A stretch of 64,000 nt of DNA from Turritopsis dohrnii. Taxonomy: Eukaryota > Cnidaria > Hydrozoa > Anthoathecata > Oceaniidae. Location: the NCBI GenBank assembly GCA_027922465.2, contig BQMF02000065.1, positions 186,001 to 250,000 on the forward strand, in the 5' to 3' direction. Positions 1 through 11,296 of the stretch are shown here, one piece after another. How positions within the stretch are numbered: the first letter of the stretch is position 1; the number at the start of each line of letters is the position of its first letter. The notes under the pieces were generated by a model. The model was not told where the DNA came from, did no database searches, and saw nothing but the letters and a program-made list of their open reading frames with translations. A program made the translations under genes and the position numbers.

Positions 1-661
1 CAGATTGAACCATTTTTACTGCATGCTCAAAGCTTGCACACGGTGAAAACAACTGACCACAATTCACAGTGTCATTACCATCATATGTTGATATAACAAC
101 AACAAGAAAATCTAAAAAAATGACAACAAATCTTGTTTAATCATCTTCATTACCCATGCAAAATGATTCACTCTAGTAATTTATTTTTTGTCTCTCTCTC
201 TCCCAATGCCTTTTTAGGGAATTTGATCAAAATTATCAAGTATTTTTTATTTTTCCAGATACAAGGAATTTTCTTGCACCAAATTCTGTTGTGGAATGTT
301 TCCATCATCCGCTTTCACATTATATTTTGTATCTAGGATCAACAAACCTTGTGTAACATATTGCTAAACTGGGATTGTGAAGTCTTATTTTATCTAAAAT
401 GTTTCGCATATTTTAAAGCCTCATTTTCAGGATCAAAATGATAAAAATGTTCACATTCTTACGAAAACAAGAAACAAGAAAAACAAGAAATTTAAGCAAA
501 ACATTTCGACACTATTGTCATCATCAGGCTATGTTGTAAAACATTAGCTTATCTTACCATTTCGCATCGCATTGACAAAAACAACATCAAAACAAAACAT
601 GTTCCCATCTTGAACAGCTGATGCATAATGGAAGAAGTTCAGTCTTACTTAGTCAAATTTT
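1..661. other. AT-rich DNA, nothing recognised
   Basis: Short open frames only, with no domain, splice-framed exon or inverted repeat that I can support. Confidence 0.5.
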
Positions 662-820
662 TCACACACAAGGGTAACATCTTCATTATCACACTCACAA
701 GTGTAACATCTTCATTATCACACTCACAAGTGTAACATCTTCATTATCACACTCACAAGGGTAACATCTTCATTATCACACTCACAAGTGTAACATCTTC
801 ATTATCACACACACAAGGGC
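662..820. repeat. 29-bp tandem repeat, about 5 copies
   Basis: A unit of about 29 bp containing 'AAGTGTAACATCTTCATTAT' is repeated head to tail five times. Copies differ mainly at one position (AAGTG or AAGGG). The period is not a multiple of three and the array is not in an open frame, so this is a minisatellite rather than coding repeats. Confidence 0.9.
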
Positions 821-1604
821 ATTTCTGTCACTAGTTCTGATTCATAATTCATTGCACGTTCCTGGACCGTCTGTTGTGTTATTTCCAACATTTCGTTTTA
901 ATGAAGACGTTTATTCGCATGCTTTCTTTGTATTTATTCCAGATGTTTGCTTTCTGTCTATTCGGACATAACATCATTTCTTTTATTGTTAACAAAGAAT
1001 TTATGGACGTGGTGACTACTACCAAAGAATAAATGGACGGGGGGCATTCGCAATGATATTTTATTTGGTGTAACTACAGTCATTATTATTCAGGTCTATT
1101 TTGTCCTGGTCTTTTTTATTTAGTGATCATTGTTGACTATACCAGTCTTGCTCATTCATCAGGTATTGGAGTGATTGGGGTGCCATTGTGGTGCGCTCAA
1201 CTATACATCTTAACTTTTTCGTTGCGTTTTCCCGCCCTAACCTTAACCGCCCTAACCTTTTAACTCAAAAAACATTTGTCACCTCCACTTTCATCAGAAT
1301 ATTAATATGACAGCCAGTTAGATTGAATTAAAGCGAATATCATGCTCAAATGTTAAAAGTCATCGCTGCTGATATCAACCACGGACGTATAAAAAGGGAA
1401 GGACTTACAACTTTTATAAATCTATTCAAACAAACCTCACCTCGGTTTACTGAAATCTTGACAAAGCAGTTTTGAAACTCCCTCTAGTGCTGTTAAAAAT
1501 ACATGTTTCCATTGGCTTCCATGATCGTAACAACCAACCAGAAATGAATTTAAAGATTTTATGATTATTTTGAAGCCAATCTTTAAACTCTGATTCCTCA
1601 TGAC
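821..1604. other. intergenic, nothing recognised
   Basis: No supported gene or repeat. A short run of CCCTAACC-like words near 1230 is too short and irregular to be telomeric. Confidence 0.45.
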
Positions 1605-2040
1605 TTCGTTTTTTTTTTATTAGAACACCTTAATTTTGGCTGAGCCTGGATGTGCTTATTTTTCCAGTAAATTTGAGCCTCAGATGTTCTTATTGACGTT
1701 CTTAATACGAAATCAAATATCTGAAGAAAAAAATTGCGCCTTTATAATAGCACTATTTATAATAGGAGAAAAGTTCTCCACGTCAGGTGAAAAACCCATT
1801 CGCCAAGAGTTTGATGGTGTAGAAGTGGTGTTGCTGTAGGAACTTTAAAACCTTTTGTACGCATTTTTCCGATTACTTTGAAAACGTAAAAATATTTTAT
1901 CTTTTAAATGATTTATGTCTCAATTTCATGTTCTAATTTTGTAGCTTCGAGGCTGGGCATGTTCTTACGATGTTCTTAATTTTTTGCCGAATTTCAGCCT
2001 AAATGTTCTTATAAACTGGGTTCTAATAAAAAAAAACGTG
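1605..2040. mobile_element. MITE, CACG-T(n)-ATWAG family, copy A
   Basis: The left end (CTTCG then a T run then ATTAGAAC) is the inverted complement of the right end (GTTCTAAT, an A run, then CGTG followed by TA). 'GTTCTTA' words recur inside at about 1686, 1701, 1961, 1971 and 2004. The right end abuts TA, but the left dinucleotide is degenerate. No coding capacity is supported. Related copies lie at 29415-29930 and 34690-35075. Confidence 0.65.
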
Positions 2041-3780
2041 TATAGTATCAAACATGAAATTTTCAGAATTGAATGAAAAAGCATTCTTCTTTCTGTATAT
2101 CCTCAGGCATCACCCAGGCGTGTTTCAAAGTACCGAATCTTTGGATCTAAGTATATACACAAAATACTTCCTTACTCCGAGAAATTTATCTTAATTCCAA
2201 TCCAACATTTTTAAAAGAGGTTGAGTAGTTAGAAGTTTTGTAATACTTAAGAATAATGCAGATGTATCGGCAAATCGTATTTTCTTTCAATTTTTTGGTT
2301 TTCTACACTAATTAAACATAAAGCGTCGTATAAACTCACCCATTTGAACCAAAATCCAGTGAAGTACGAGGCGAGGATTACATTAAAGAAATGCCGACAG
2401 AGTGGATTTTAATAATAGAAATTAAAGGCTTTGGCATTAATTGTGAGTCCTTCTCTTTTTATACCTCCATGTATCAACATTCCCTAGCAACGTACTCGGA
2501 AATAACTTCATTCACTATGATCCTCAGTAACGCTTGCGGTGTTCAATCAAGAAATCAGTAGGGTAATAATTGACAAATTTGACAAAATCATGCCCAAATT
2601 CTTCAAAAATAAAGTTTGTTTAATCTACAGGAGTTACTTTGAAGGCAAAAAAAAGATGGGGAGCACAAAATGACGAAATTAAAGAACAAATGTTATTGAA
2701 CGTCAAGTTTATCGATTCTTTCTTGACGTTGTAACCAATGGACAACCATTAATCACGTCAATTCATTCAGGCATTCTTCCATCTACTCATCCAAATGAAT
2801 AGATAATGGCAGACAATTTCATGGTTGTCAAAATATTTACCTTAAACATAAAACGAACTAACTTGCATGCAAAATGGGGAAACAATATCAGAATTTGAAA
2901 TGCAACTTTCATCGTTGCTTTGACCTTTCAAGATGTCAAAGTTTGCGGCGATGAAACAGCGTTGGATTAACGTCGTATGTTTACTGAGATATAAGCTTTT
3001 TTTTATTTACTGCAATCACTGTAAGCCAGCTACCACATTTAAAGGAGTGGTGGTATCGCCATTTTATAAAACATTTTGGTTAAAAATAATATATAGTTAG
3101 TCTATGTGGAAGCTTTTTTGAAACGTTTTACTTGCGAAGATATCGAATTTTTAATTAGTTATTTCTACAATACATTGCAACACAATACACAATGCAACTT
3201 CATTAATGACGTCACAAAATTATTTATAATTTATTCAGGGTTTCAAAGTTATGTTTTAAAGTGGCAGTTTACTCACTGTTCACTAACGTTACCTATCCTA
3301 TTTACAAACACAAAAAGTAAACATACATTTTGGTCATGAAAAATTCATCCACGCTCACCAAAATCTATTATATGTACAAGTGAATATAACCACGAGTGTT
3401 TGTGACATATAAATAGGAGAAATTTTTGACGTCACCACAATGTTTATGAAGGCCTTTGGAAGTGTCGTCAAGTTTAAAAACATATGAAATAGAAGAAGAG
3501 AATTTATAACGGCAGTAATTAGAGGTATTACACGGGGTTTTCTATCATATTCACCTTAACTTGTTATACAGCGTGTTTCATTATGTTGGAAACGGAAATT
3601 TCAAAACTGTATTTTTAAATGAATTTACGGAATTTCAAAACAATTTTTACATCAATGGAAAGCAATTTTCAAGTTCTTCCGGCTAGTATATTTTTGCTGG
3701 TACTACCATAGATTGGTATATTAATTTGGCAGTTTTTAAATCCGTGTAGCTTCTCATCTTTCGCAGCAGGTGAATTCTTG
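2041..3780. other. intergenic, nothing recognised
   Basis: AT-rich sequence. Open frames such as the one at 3106-3339 have no recognisable protein signature and no convincing splice context. Confidence 0.45.
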
Positions 3781-3839
3781 AAGATTTCTTTATAGTTGAA
3801 TTCAGATGTTTTGACATATTGAAGGTGCTGGTCAGATTT

Positions 3840-5475
3840 AAACCCATGTAATGACAGAGCTATTTAGTTGGATGTCTTTTCTTTTCGAGTTTGTTGATAC
3901 GTTGTTTGGTCGGGTTTATTTTAAGTTCGTTATCATATAGCCATTTTGTCAACGGGAGAAAATCCTTTTCAAGGTTTTTTTCGATACAGGTGATATCCCT
4001 ATCAGAGAAATAGACCACTGTGTCGTCTGCATACATTAACATTTTTCAGGTAGTCAGGGAGTAAATAGAGTCATCAAAATGAGTGGCCTATTGGACCTTG
4101 GGGGCCACCACAAACGATAAAACTGAGTGATAATGTGGTACCATTGTACGACATGCATTGAGTTCTCGAGAAAAGATAACTCAAAAACCTTTCCTTGGCA
4201 ATACTTCTCTAATCATAGGATAGAAGCTTGTTGACGATAGTGGCATGGTTAATTGTATCGAAAGCCTTGCTTAAATCGATAAATAAGGCTCCTGTCAGTT
4301 ACCCCTTGCTTTCCTTATTTGGTCAATGAAATAGGTGGTTGTTTCCTCAGCAGACCAGTACTGGCGATATCCAAACTAATATTGCGAAAGAAATTTATGT
4401 CTTTCCAAATGGTTAATTAAGTGTTGGTGAACACATTTCTCATAGATTTTTGAAAGAGCTGGTAAGACACTGATGGGTTGGAAGTTGTCAAATGAGTTTT
4501 TCGTACCAGATTTGTATATTGGTGTCGCACGAGCTACTTTCAATTCCTATGGGAATACCAGAGTTTCCAAAGACAGGGTTGATCGCGTAGGTAAGTGGTT
4601 TGCTGATAATCAAAGCAACATCCTTTTAGAAACAAGTTGGTATGTTGTCCAGTCCAGTGGAAGATTTTGTAGGGTGTTTATTTATTTATTTATTTATTTA
4701 TTTACGAATGTTTACCCAGGATAGCCTCCTCAGTTCCTTAAGGTACTGTTATCAATGAGGGTCCTGCGAAGGAGGTCCTAGAGCATTTAAAGCCCCCATT
4801 TGGGCTACGGAAGCTGTAATGACAGAAACCGCTCAACTAAACAACCACCTTAGACATCATTCCTACTCTCTTGCTGAGTGCTAAGCAGAAAGGAGTGATT
4901 CACACTGTTATAGTCGCTGGCATGACTCGGTCAGGGATTGAACCCGCGACCTCCCGAACAGGAAGCGAGCACTCTACCACAAGGCTCCAAACAAGATCGA
5001 CGATAAAAAGCGCTTTTTGTTTCAGGTTAGATGCAACAGATTTATAAAAATTTCAACAGATTTATATAAATCTTTCTGCAATCGACTGTTTCTCAGTGAG
5101 TATTTCATCTCCCTGTTTGAGGTTGAAATTGAAGACAGTTATACTGAAAACATTTTCTTGATTATTCTCCACAGTGTGTCTGGTTTATTGTGGTTTTCTT
5201 TGAGTTGAGATTGAAAATAGTCATGCTTTGATCGTGTGATTTCGTTTTTCACAAAATTTCGTTTTTACGATAGTTAGTCCAGTCTGACTCGTTCTTCGAT
5301 TTTTGATCTTTTCGTAAAAGTTCATCTCGATTGTTCATATGCCATTTTAACCCCTTCATTCATCCATGGGGATGGTTTTGCTTTTACTTTCCTCTGAATC
5401 AGTGGAGCAAAACGATTGAGTGTTTGTAAAGGTATTTCGTTCAGATTATTATACACTGTATTTTCTGATGTGGAG
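3840..5475 (-). pseudogene. decayed non-LTR retrotransposon (LINE) reverse transcriptase
   Basis: Read on the minus strand, fragments follow the order of a LINE ORF2. A linker ends in 'KPSPWMNEGV' near 5360. Then come 'FQPISVLPALSKIYEK' (near 4470), 'LSKAFDTINH'-like sequence (near 4260), a degraded GxPQG motif (near 4090) and the catalytic 'YADDTVVYF' (near 4020). Stops and frame changes separate the blocks, so the copy is dead. A SINE at 4678-4989 splits the reverse-transcriptase N-terminal region, so the LINE is the older insertion. The endonuclease is absent and the 3' end is not clear. Clade is uncertain (jockey/CR1-like by motif style). Confidence 0.85.
4678..4989 (-). repeat. tRNA-derived SINE
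   Basis: On the minus strand a tRNA-like head starts near 4989. It has an A box 'TGGTAGAGTGC' (4969-4979) and a B box 'GGTTCAATCCC' (4934-4944) at tRNA-like spacing, making an internal RNA polymerase III promoter. A unique body of about 230 bp follows, ending in a TAAA-type tail (4679-4706). Mobilisation would depend on a LINE partner. It lies inside the LINE remnant, in the same orientation. I could not find a clean target-site duplication. Confidence 0.8.
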
Positions 5476-5743
5476 TTGTATACTGTAATTTCGAGGTACA
5501 GTACAGTATGTGATATCTGAGACTCTCAATTAAAGCAATGGCTTACGTAGAATTTATTCAAACGTGCAAACCAGTGGCTCTGCTAAAGTGAAAGCGATAA
5601 AAATTGTTATATATTTGTTTTTGTAATCGCAAATTGATCATTTTGTTGAACATCATAAATGATCGTCAAGAAATTGATGAACTTTTCCATGCTTATTTTT
5701 TCGATTATCTCTTTGTTCTTCTCAACCATTTCCTACAAAAAAT

Positions 5744-5770
5744 ATTTAAAACGTGCGGCCGCATATTTCG
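5744..5770. repeat. single unit of the GCGGCCGC repeat
   Basis: An isolated copy of the 'AACGTGCGGCCGCATATTT' unit that forms the array at 6204-6410, 430 bp away and inverted relative to the first unit of that array. Confidence 0.7.
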
Positions 5771-6203
5771 TCGATGGCTTTAAATAATATATTTATCTAG
5801 TCTATATTTTTATCTTTTCTGGTCAGTAAATCTCAGTGTCGAAAGAATTCACAAGTTGTTGACTCCCTGTCCGTAGAAATTATTTGAAACACCACATTAC
5901 AGCATACATTTCATTTCACAATGGATGTTGTTGATACAAACTGGTGTGGGTCCACGGTATTAGATAGTTTGGTGGAGTATTACTTCCACATCAAACCGAA
6001 GCTCAAGTATGGGCACATTTGTAATATCAATCTCCAACAACAACATACCTTCACATACGACGCCATATTTTGTAACTTAAAATATGCTGACGATGCTGTA
6101 GATTTTAATTCGACAGACCTCATAATTATACGTCATCAAGTTGTAGTGTAAAGTTTCCAGACCATGTTTAATAGAAAACGCCCAGAAATAACATCCTGTC
6201 ATC
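5771..6203. other. spacer between repeat units, nothing recognised
   Basis: It contains an open frame (5921-6151) with no recognisable signature. The flanking inverted GCGGCCGC units suggest it may be the interior of a small element. Confidence 0.35.
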
Positions 6204-6410
6204 AAAATATGCGGCCGCACATTTTAAACGTTCGGCCGCACGTTTATAATATGCAGCCGCACCTTATAACATGCGGCCGCATATTATAAACGTGCGGTCG
6301 CATATTTAAACGTGCGGCCGCATATTTAAAACGTGCAGCCGCATATTTAAACGTGCGGCCGCATATTTAAACGTGCGGCCGCATATTTTAAACGTGCGGC
6401 CGCATATTTT
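6204..6410. repeat. NotI-core tandem array with internal inversion
   Basis: About ten units of 19-22 bp, most centred on the palindrome GCGGCCGC between AT-rich flanks (ACGTGCGGCCGCATATTTAA). The first units read in the opposite orientation (ATATGCGGCCGCAC) and the array flips near 6270. One unit carries GCGGTCGC, others GCAGCCGC or TCGGCCGC. It is very CpG-rich in an AT-rich background. Confidence 0.9.
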
Positions 6411-6928
6411 AGTTTTCATCATTTTTATTGGTTTAAAAAGAAAACCATGTTGTTCGAATCAGCCACGGTAATTTTCTCACAATGAAGTAAAATGTTCCTT
6501 CATTCATCCCTCACAAGCTGCGTATAATTTGATGGAAATATTTCAGTCCTCTACCTTTACAGAAATTATTTATTTCTTGCATCGTTGCTGACACTGGATG
6601 AACTTCACCAGACAACAACAACAGCATAAACAAACTGAGAGGCTCACCTCTAAATATCTTGTTTCTGTTTCATATTAAACTGTACACAAACGATTCATTG
6701 AAAATGCTATTTGTATTTCTATTCAAATCCAGATAAAAATTCAGGTAAAGATTATCAACAAAAGCTTCTCTGTTTATAAAAAATAATCCACTTAGATAAA
6801 TTTAGCTATACTCTTTGTAAATTAGAATAAATTACCATACTTATTCATAAAGCATCTTTTAACGTTTCTTTACATTTGTATTTTCTTATATTTTTTGACA
6901 TTCTAGTGCAAGCAATAAAAAAACAATA
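6411..6928. other. 5' flank of the GPCR gene
   Basis: AT-rich and without further coding signal. It should contain the promoter and 5' UTR of the downstream receptor, but I cannot point to a TATA box or initiator with confidence. Confidence 0.4.
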
Positions 6929-8263
6929 ATGCATCTATCTGCTAATTTCACGTTTTTGTTAATTATACTTGCATTGGTGGTATCGGTGGATTCTCAGAAC
7001 GACACGGCTGTCCCAGGAAATGATGAACCTAAATTTCCTGGTGGACCTGGACGGCCGGGTGGACCAGGTCTACCAAGCATCACCCCTTATGAACTTCGCC
7101 AACTAATGTGTCTCTTTCCGAACCAATTTGGAGTCGGAGGGCCATCACCTCCACTTAAAAGAAGTTTAACACTCAAAGACTTATGCATCAGATGTAATGT
7201 AGAAAATGTTGACTGTAATTGTATCAAACAAAACGTATTATGCAACTTTTTGAAAGACGTTCAAAAGTCTATACAAAATACATCGTTTACACTAGATTGT
7301 GATGATGGAAAGACGGTGCGAATTACAAAAGCAACCTTTAATTTGATCAGCGGTCTTGTAGGTGTTTTTGGTAACCTGTTGGTCATCATAGTAAACATTA
7401 CATACTACGGAAACTGCTCCCGAAGCCAATGTTTGATTGGTGGTCTAGCCCTTAGTGATTTTATATTCTCTATATTTATGATTGTGAAAGCCACACCCGA
7501 GTTGTGGACATGTGAGTGGATATACAGCGCTGGGTCATGTAAAGCACTTTTCAGTGTTTTGGACTTGAGTCAAACAGTTGCAATAGGCTTCATATTTTGC
7601 ATAGCCTTAGAAAGATACGTGGGAGTTTTTTATCTTACGAATAAGTGGCTCACAACCCAGGTCCTTTTACTTGTGGTTGCAACAGTTTGTGTCCTTGGTT
7701 TTGCAGCTGTCATTCCAACTATTCTGGTAACAGAAAGAAAACCATTTGGGTCTGGATACGTGTGCACAGAATACTGGCCTGGAGATACTGAAATAATCCA
7801 CGCATGGGCATCGCTATTCCTTTACTTTGTTTTTCCAGTAACTATAACAGCATACATGCATTTCCGCATTATTTTCTGTTTGCGGACGAAAACATTTGAC
7901 CTAAGGAATTCTATGTCCGAGAACCAATTGATAAAGCGCATGCAAGATAACAAGCGAGTCATGAAAATTTTGATGAGCGTTTTGGTGGCTTTTGTTGTTT
8001 TTGTGCTTCCATTACGATTAGTGTGGATAATCATCATACATGTTGGCCGTAATAACATGTCGAGAACGGCGCAAGATGTCATTACCTTAGTGGGATTCAT
8101 ACCTTATTCCTTCCATACTGCTATAAATCCGATTATATATTCAATCATTGATAAAAAGTTCCAAGGGAGAGCCAAGAAAATATTATGTCGAATTCGAACA
8201 AATCCCAAGAAGCCTGTATGTATGACATTGATCAAAGGAGAGGTTGATATGAAATTTATTTGA
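6929..8263 (+). CDS. class A (rhodopsin-family) G protein-coupled receptor, single exon
   Basis: A 444-residue intronless reading frame. Residues 1-22 look like a cleavable signal peptide. A Gly/Pro-rich stretch follows (about 36-50, repeats of PGGPGxP), then a Cys-rich extracellular stretch (about 60-120). Seven hydrophobic segments run from about residue 138 to 405. Class A landmarks are GN in helix 1 (about 147), LALSD in helix 2 (about 173), the ERY version of DRY after helix 3 (about 227), a helix-6 proline in 'FVLPLRLVW' (about 360), and NPIIY in helix 7 (about 399). A short cytoplasmic tail follows. The receptor would act at the plasma membrane through heterotrimeric G proteins; ligand unknown. 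The start is the first ATG before the signal peptide. It is probably one of many lineage-expanded intronless receptors; no vertebrate orthologue is proposed. Confidence 0.92.
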   Translation: MHLSANFTFLLIILALVVSVDSQNDTAVPGNDEPKFPGGPGRPGGPGLPSITPYELRQLMCLFPNQFGVGGPSPPLKRSLTLKDLCIRCNVENVDCNCIKQNVLCNFLKDVQKSIQNTSFTLDCDDGKTVRITKATFNLISGLVGVFGNLLVIIVNITYYGNCSRSQCLIGGLALSDFIFSIFMIVKATPELWTCEWIYSAGSCKALFSVLDLSQTVAIGFIFCIALERYVGVFYLTNKWLTTQVLLLVVATVCVLGFAAVIPTILVTERKPFGSGYVCTEYWPGDTEIIHAWASLFLYFVFPVTITAYMHFRIIFCLRTKTFDLRNSMSENQLIKRMQDNKRVMKILMSVLVAFVVFVLPLRLVWIIIIHVGRNNMSRTAQDVITLVGFIPYSFHTAINPIIYSIIDKKFQGRAKKILCRIRTNPKKPVCMTLIKGEVDMKFI

Positions 8264-8448
8264 TGTCTTAAGAGAAAACATGAAGATTTGGCGATAGTAT
8301 ACATGAACATATGGTTGTAAAAAATATAATTTGATATGATTTTAAAGTTAATTGCTGTTTTGGAGATGAAATTCCAAGCCTTATAGGAAATCTGAATGAA
8401 GATTTTGCCACAGATATAGCTCAATTCATTGAATTTCATCCATCAAAC

Positions 8449-8454
8449 AATAAA
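8449..8454 (+). terminator. AATAAA polyadenylation signal of the GPCR gene
   Basis: First AATAAA downstream of the receptor stop codon, 186 bp into the 3' flank. Another AATAAA occurs near 8573. Confidence 0.5.
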
Positions 8455-8939
8455 TTTAACAGAATTATGATTATTGAGTTATTAACGATTGGAATCGTAA
8501 GAAGCGTTATTAAAATACCCTTAGTGTCCCCAAAAACTTGAATGTTACGTATGCATATCGAACAGCATTCAATAAATTGTCGACATTGATTCTTTTCCGT
8601 ATCAAAACATGCGGGTCGGTTATTTCGTTTATTATTATATCATAATGGCTTTTTTTCATTTTTCATATTAGCTTTTGTTGATTTTAGTGAAGGGAACGAT
8701 GTGGATTAAAGTGATAGTCGTGTCCTCGTAGTCTTTCTCTCTTTTCTATAGGTCATGTATATTTATTATTGTTTGTCTGCTTATCGTTTTGCACTTTCAT
8801 TTTCAGGTTTTTCTCAGTGTTTCAATCACAATTTCTCTTTAATTTTTATTTGAAAATTTATGTTCTAGGGAGAAGAACCATATATTATTGTATGGATACC
8901 AATTTAATGATTTAAAAAAATAATTACTGACAGTTGGAA
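8455..8939. other. intergenic, nothing recognised
   Basis: AT-rich spacer between the receptor gene and the downstream LINE. Confidence 0.4.
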
Positions 8940-11296
8940 TATGTTTTTATTTGCGTTCCACATTAGGAAGGTCATTAAGAATTAGGAATATTGATGGTAA
9001 TTCTATTTAGAGTTACGATAATTTTGATGAAAATTTCAGACAGTTGGTTAATAAACATGCTCCCTCCCTCCAAAAATTGTCAGGAACAATAACTCACCGC
9101 TTATGACCAAACGATTACGAAAAGAAATCATGCTACGCTCAAAATACAGAAACACTTACAACAAAAATCCCATTAGTTTGAACTGGGAGAAACTGAGACA
9201 GAAAAGAAACAAATGTGTTAGAATTGTAAGAGAAACAAGAAGAGAGCATTATTCATCATTGGACTTAAAAAGATCTTCGATAACAAACGCTTTTAGAAAA
9301 CGGTGAAACCAATATTCAACAATAAATGCGTTAAGGATACAGTTCAAGTTCTGGTGGAAGATAACTAGGAACTACGTCATAAAGAAAAGATAGCCAATCT
9401 TATAAATGAATATTTTGTTAATATCACAAAATCTCTAAGTATCAACAAAACGCACGATCACGCAAATGAACTTGAAGATATTGACAGCATTATCAAATCA
9501 TACCAACAACATCCGTATATGCATTGCATAGCCATATCCATTGTGTACAATGGATACAGCAAAATATCCAATCCATCGAGAAAATGTGCTTTGAGTCAAT
9601 TTCCCTGGATAACATGAAAAAGTATATCAAGTATATCTTTGAAGGAAAATAAATCTGGTCCTAATGGTGAAATTCCAGCAAAATTTTTGAAAAAATAATG
9701 CTGACGCGTATGCAGAGCATTTTAACAAGTTATTCTCGAAATGTATCAATGACGAAACCTTTCCTGAATGGATGAAATTCGCCGATATTTGCCCTCTGTA
9801 TAAGAATGGAGCTCGTTCTTGCAAAAATAACTATAGGCCTAACAGTAAATTGAGTAGCTCATCTAAAATATTTGAACGTATATTATATGATCAAATACGT
9901 AGTTTTATGGATGGTAAACTCTCTCCTCTCTTATCAGGTTTTCGTAAGGGCTACAACAGTCAACAGGTTTTACTCCGCATGTTGAAATCGTGGCATAAAG
10001 ATCTCGACAAGGAAAATGCTGTAGGATCGTTATTAATGGATTTGAGTAAAGCATTTGACTGCATTAATCATAATCTATTTAGCGAAACTACATGCTTATG
10101 GTTTTTCCAGGAAAGCTCTCTGTCTCATAAAAAGTTATCTCAGTGGCAGATCTCAACGAGTGGGAATCGATGGTTTTTATAGCATGTGGCTTGAGATTAT
10201 TAGTGGTGTACCACAAGGGTCAATTCTTGGGCCCTTAATTGTTTAATAATTTTATCAACGATCTTATGTTTATTTTTAATGAGAGAACTGGTGTTCACAT
10301 ATGCAACTTCGCGGATGAAAACACACTTTATACATCTGGAAAGAAATTTGAAGGCATTAAGTTTCATTTGGAAAAATCTTTCTCAACAGTCGGTACTTGG
10401 TTTTCCAACAATGGGCTTCAGTTAAATGCTGATAAATGCAAACTGCTCATCCTTTGAAAATCAAAGAATGTAGTTATATTTACATTGAATCTGGGAAATA
10501 TTATTGTGAAGGAGTCACAACATGTAAAATTGTTAGGCATTGTTCTTGACAATCAGCTTTCTTTCAATGAGCATGTTCGCCCTCTATATGCAAGAGGGCT
10601 AATGCCAAGAACAATTCACTGAAACGTTTATCACCTTATTTTTATGTCCATATAAATGTCGTATTATTTCCAATTCGTTTATTTTTAGTAACTTCAGTTA
10701 TTGCCCACTTATATGGGGTTTTTCAAGTAGATGCTTATTGCATAAAATTGATACCATTCAAGACAGGGCAAATAGGCTTTTATGTGATACCTCTAAAGGA
10801 AATAACAAATTTAGCATTCATGACAAATTTTGCAGGTTATTACTGAAGGAGGTCTTTAAGACCAAACATGGCCTGAATCCCTCCTACATGAATGATGTTT
10901 TTGTATTTAAAGACACAATATACAATTTACGGTTGTCTAGTCCCCTAAAACGGCATAAAATTTGTACATCAGAGCACGGTTCACAAACTGTTTCTTACAT
11001 TGCAGCAATGTTATGGGAGAATCTTCCTAACTCATGTCGAAATCCTGCGTCTTTACTTCTTTTCCAACGAGAACTTGATAGCATCCCACATATACAGTGC
11101 AGCTGCCGTCTCTGTGCCACATACATATATAGACTAGGTTACATACACTAGTATTTTTAATGTGGTTTTAAGTTTTTATGATAGTCGATTTAAATTAGCC
11201 ATAGGCTAACTTTTTATTTTGATTTATTGGATTTTTATTTACTGAACTTTTGTATCGACTTTAAATAAAGAATAAATAAATGAATAAATAAATAAA
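8940..11296 (+). pseudogene. decayed LINE (non-LTR retrotransposon), reverse transcriptase region to 3' end
   Basis: The inter-domain linker begins near 8950 and reaches 'FRQLVNKHAP' and 'RLMTKRLRKEIMLRSKYRN' (9103 onward). Reverse-transcriptase blocks follow: 'FADICPLYKNGARSCKNNYR' (9778), 'FERILYDQI', 'LSGFRKGYNSQQ', 'LMDLSKAFDCINHN' (10036), 'ISGVPQGSILGP' (10200) and 'FADENTLY' (10307). Post-polymerase sequence continues to about 11151. The catalytic motif reads FADE instead of FADD. Frameshifts occur near 10080, 10240 and 10457. The 3' end is a short AATAAATG/AATAAATA tail (11262-11296). The copy is dead and 5' truncated. Confidence 0.88.

Noticed and set aside
662..820. CRISPR-like array
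   Set aside because: Head-to-tail units have no unique spacers and the context is eukaryotic; it is a minisatellite.
4920..4989. tRNA gene on the minus strand
   Set aside because: A and B boxes are present, but the sequence runs into a 230 bp unique body and TAAA tail, so it is the head of a SINE.
8104..8439. Minus-strand open frame over the GPCR 3' end
   Set aside because: Antisense shadow of the receptor coding sequence and its 3' UTR.
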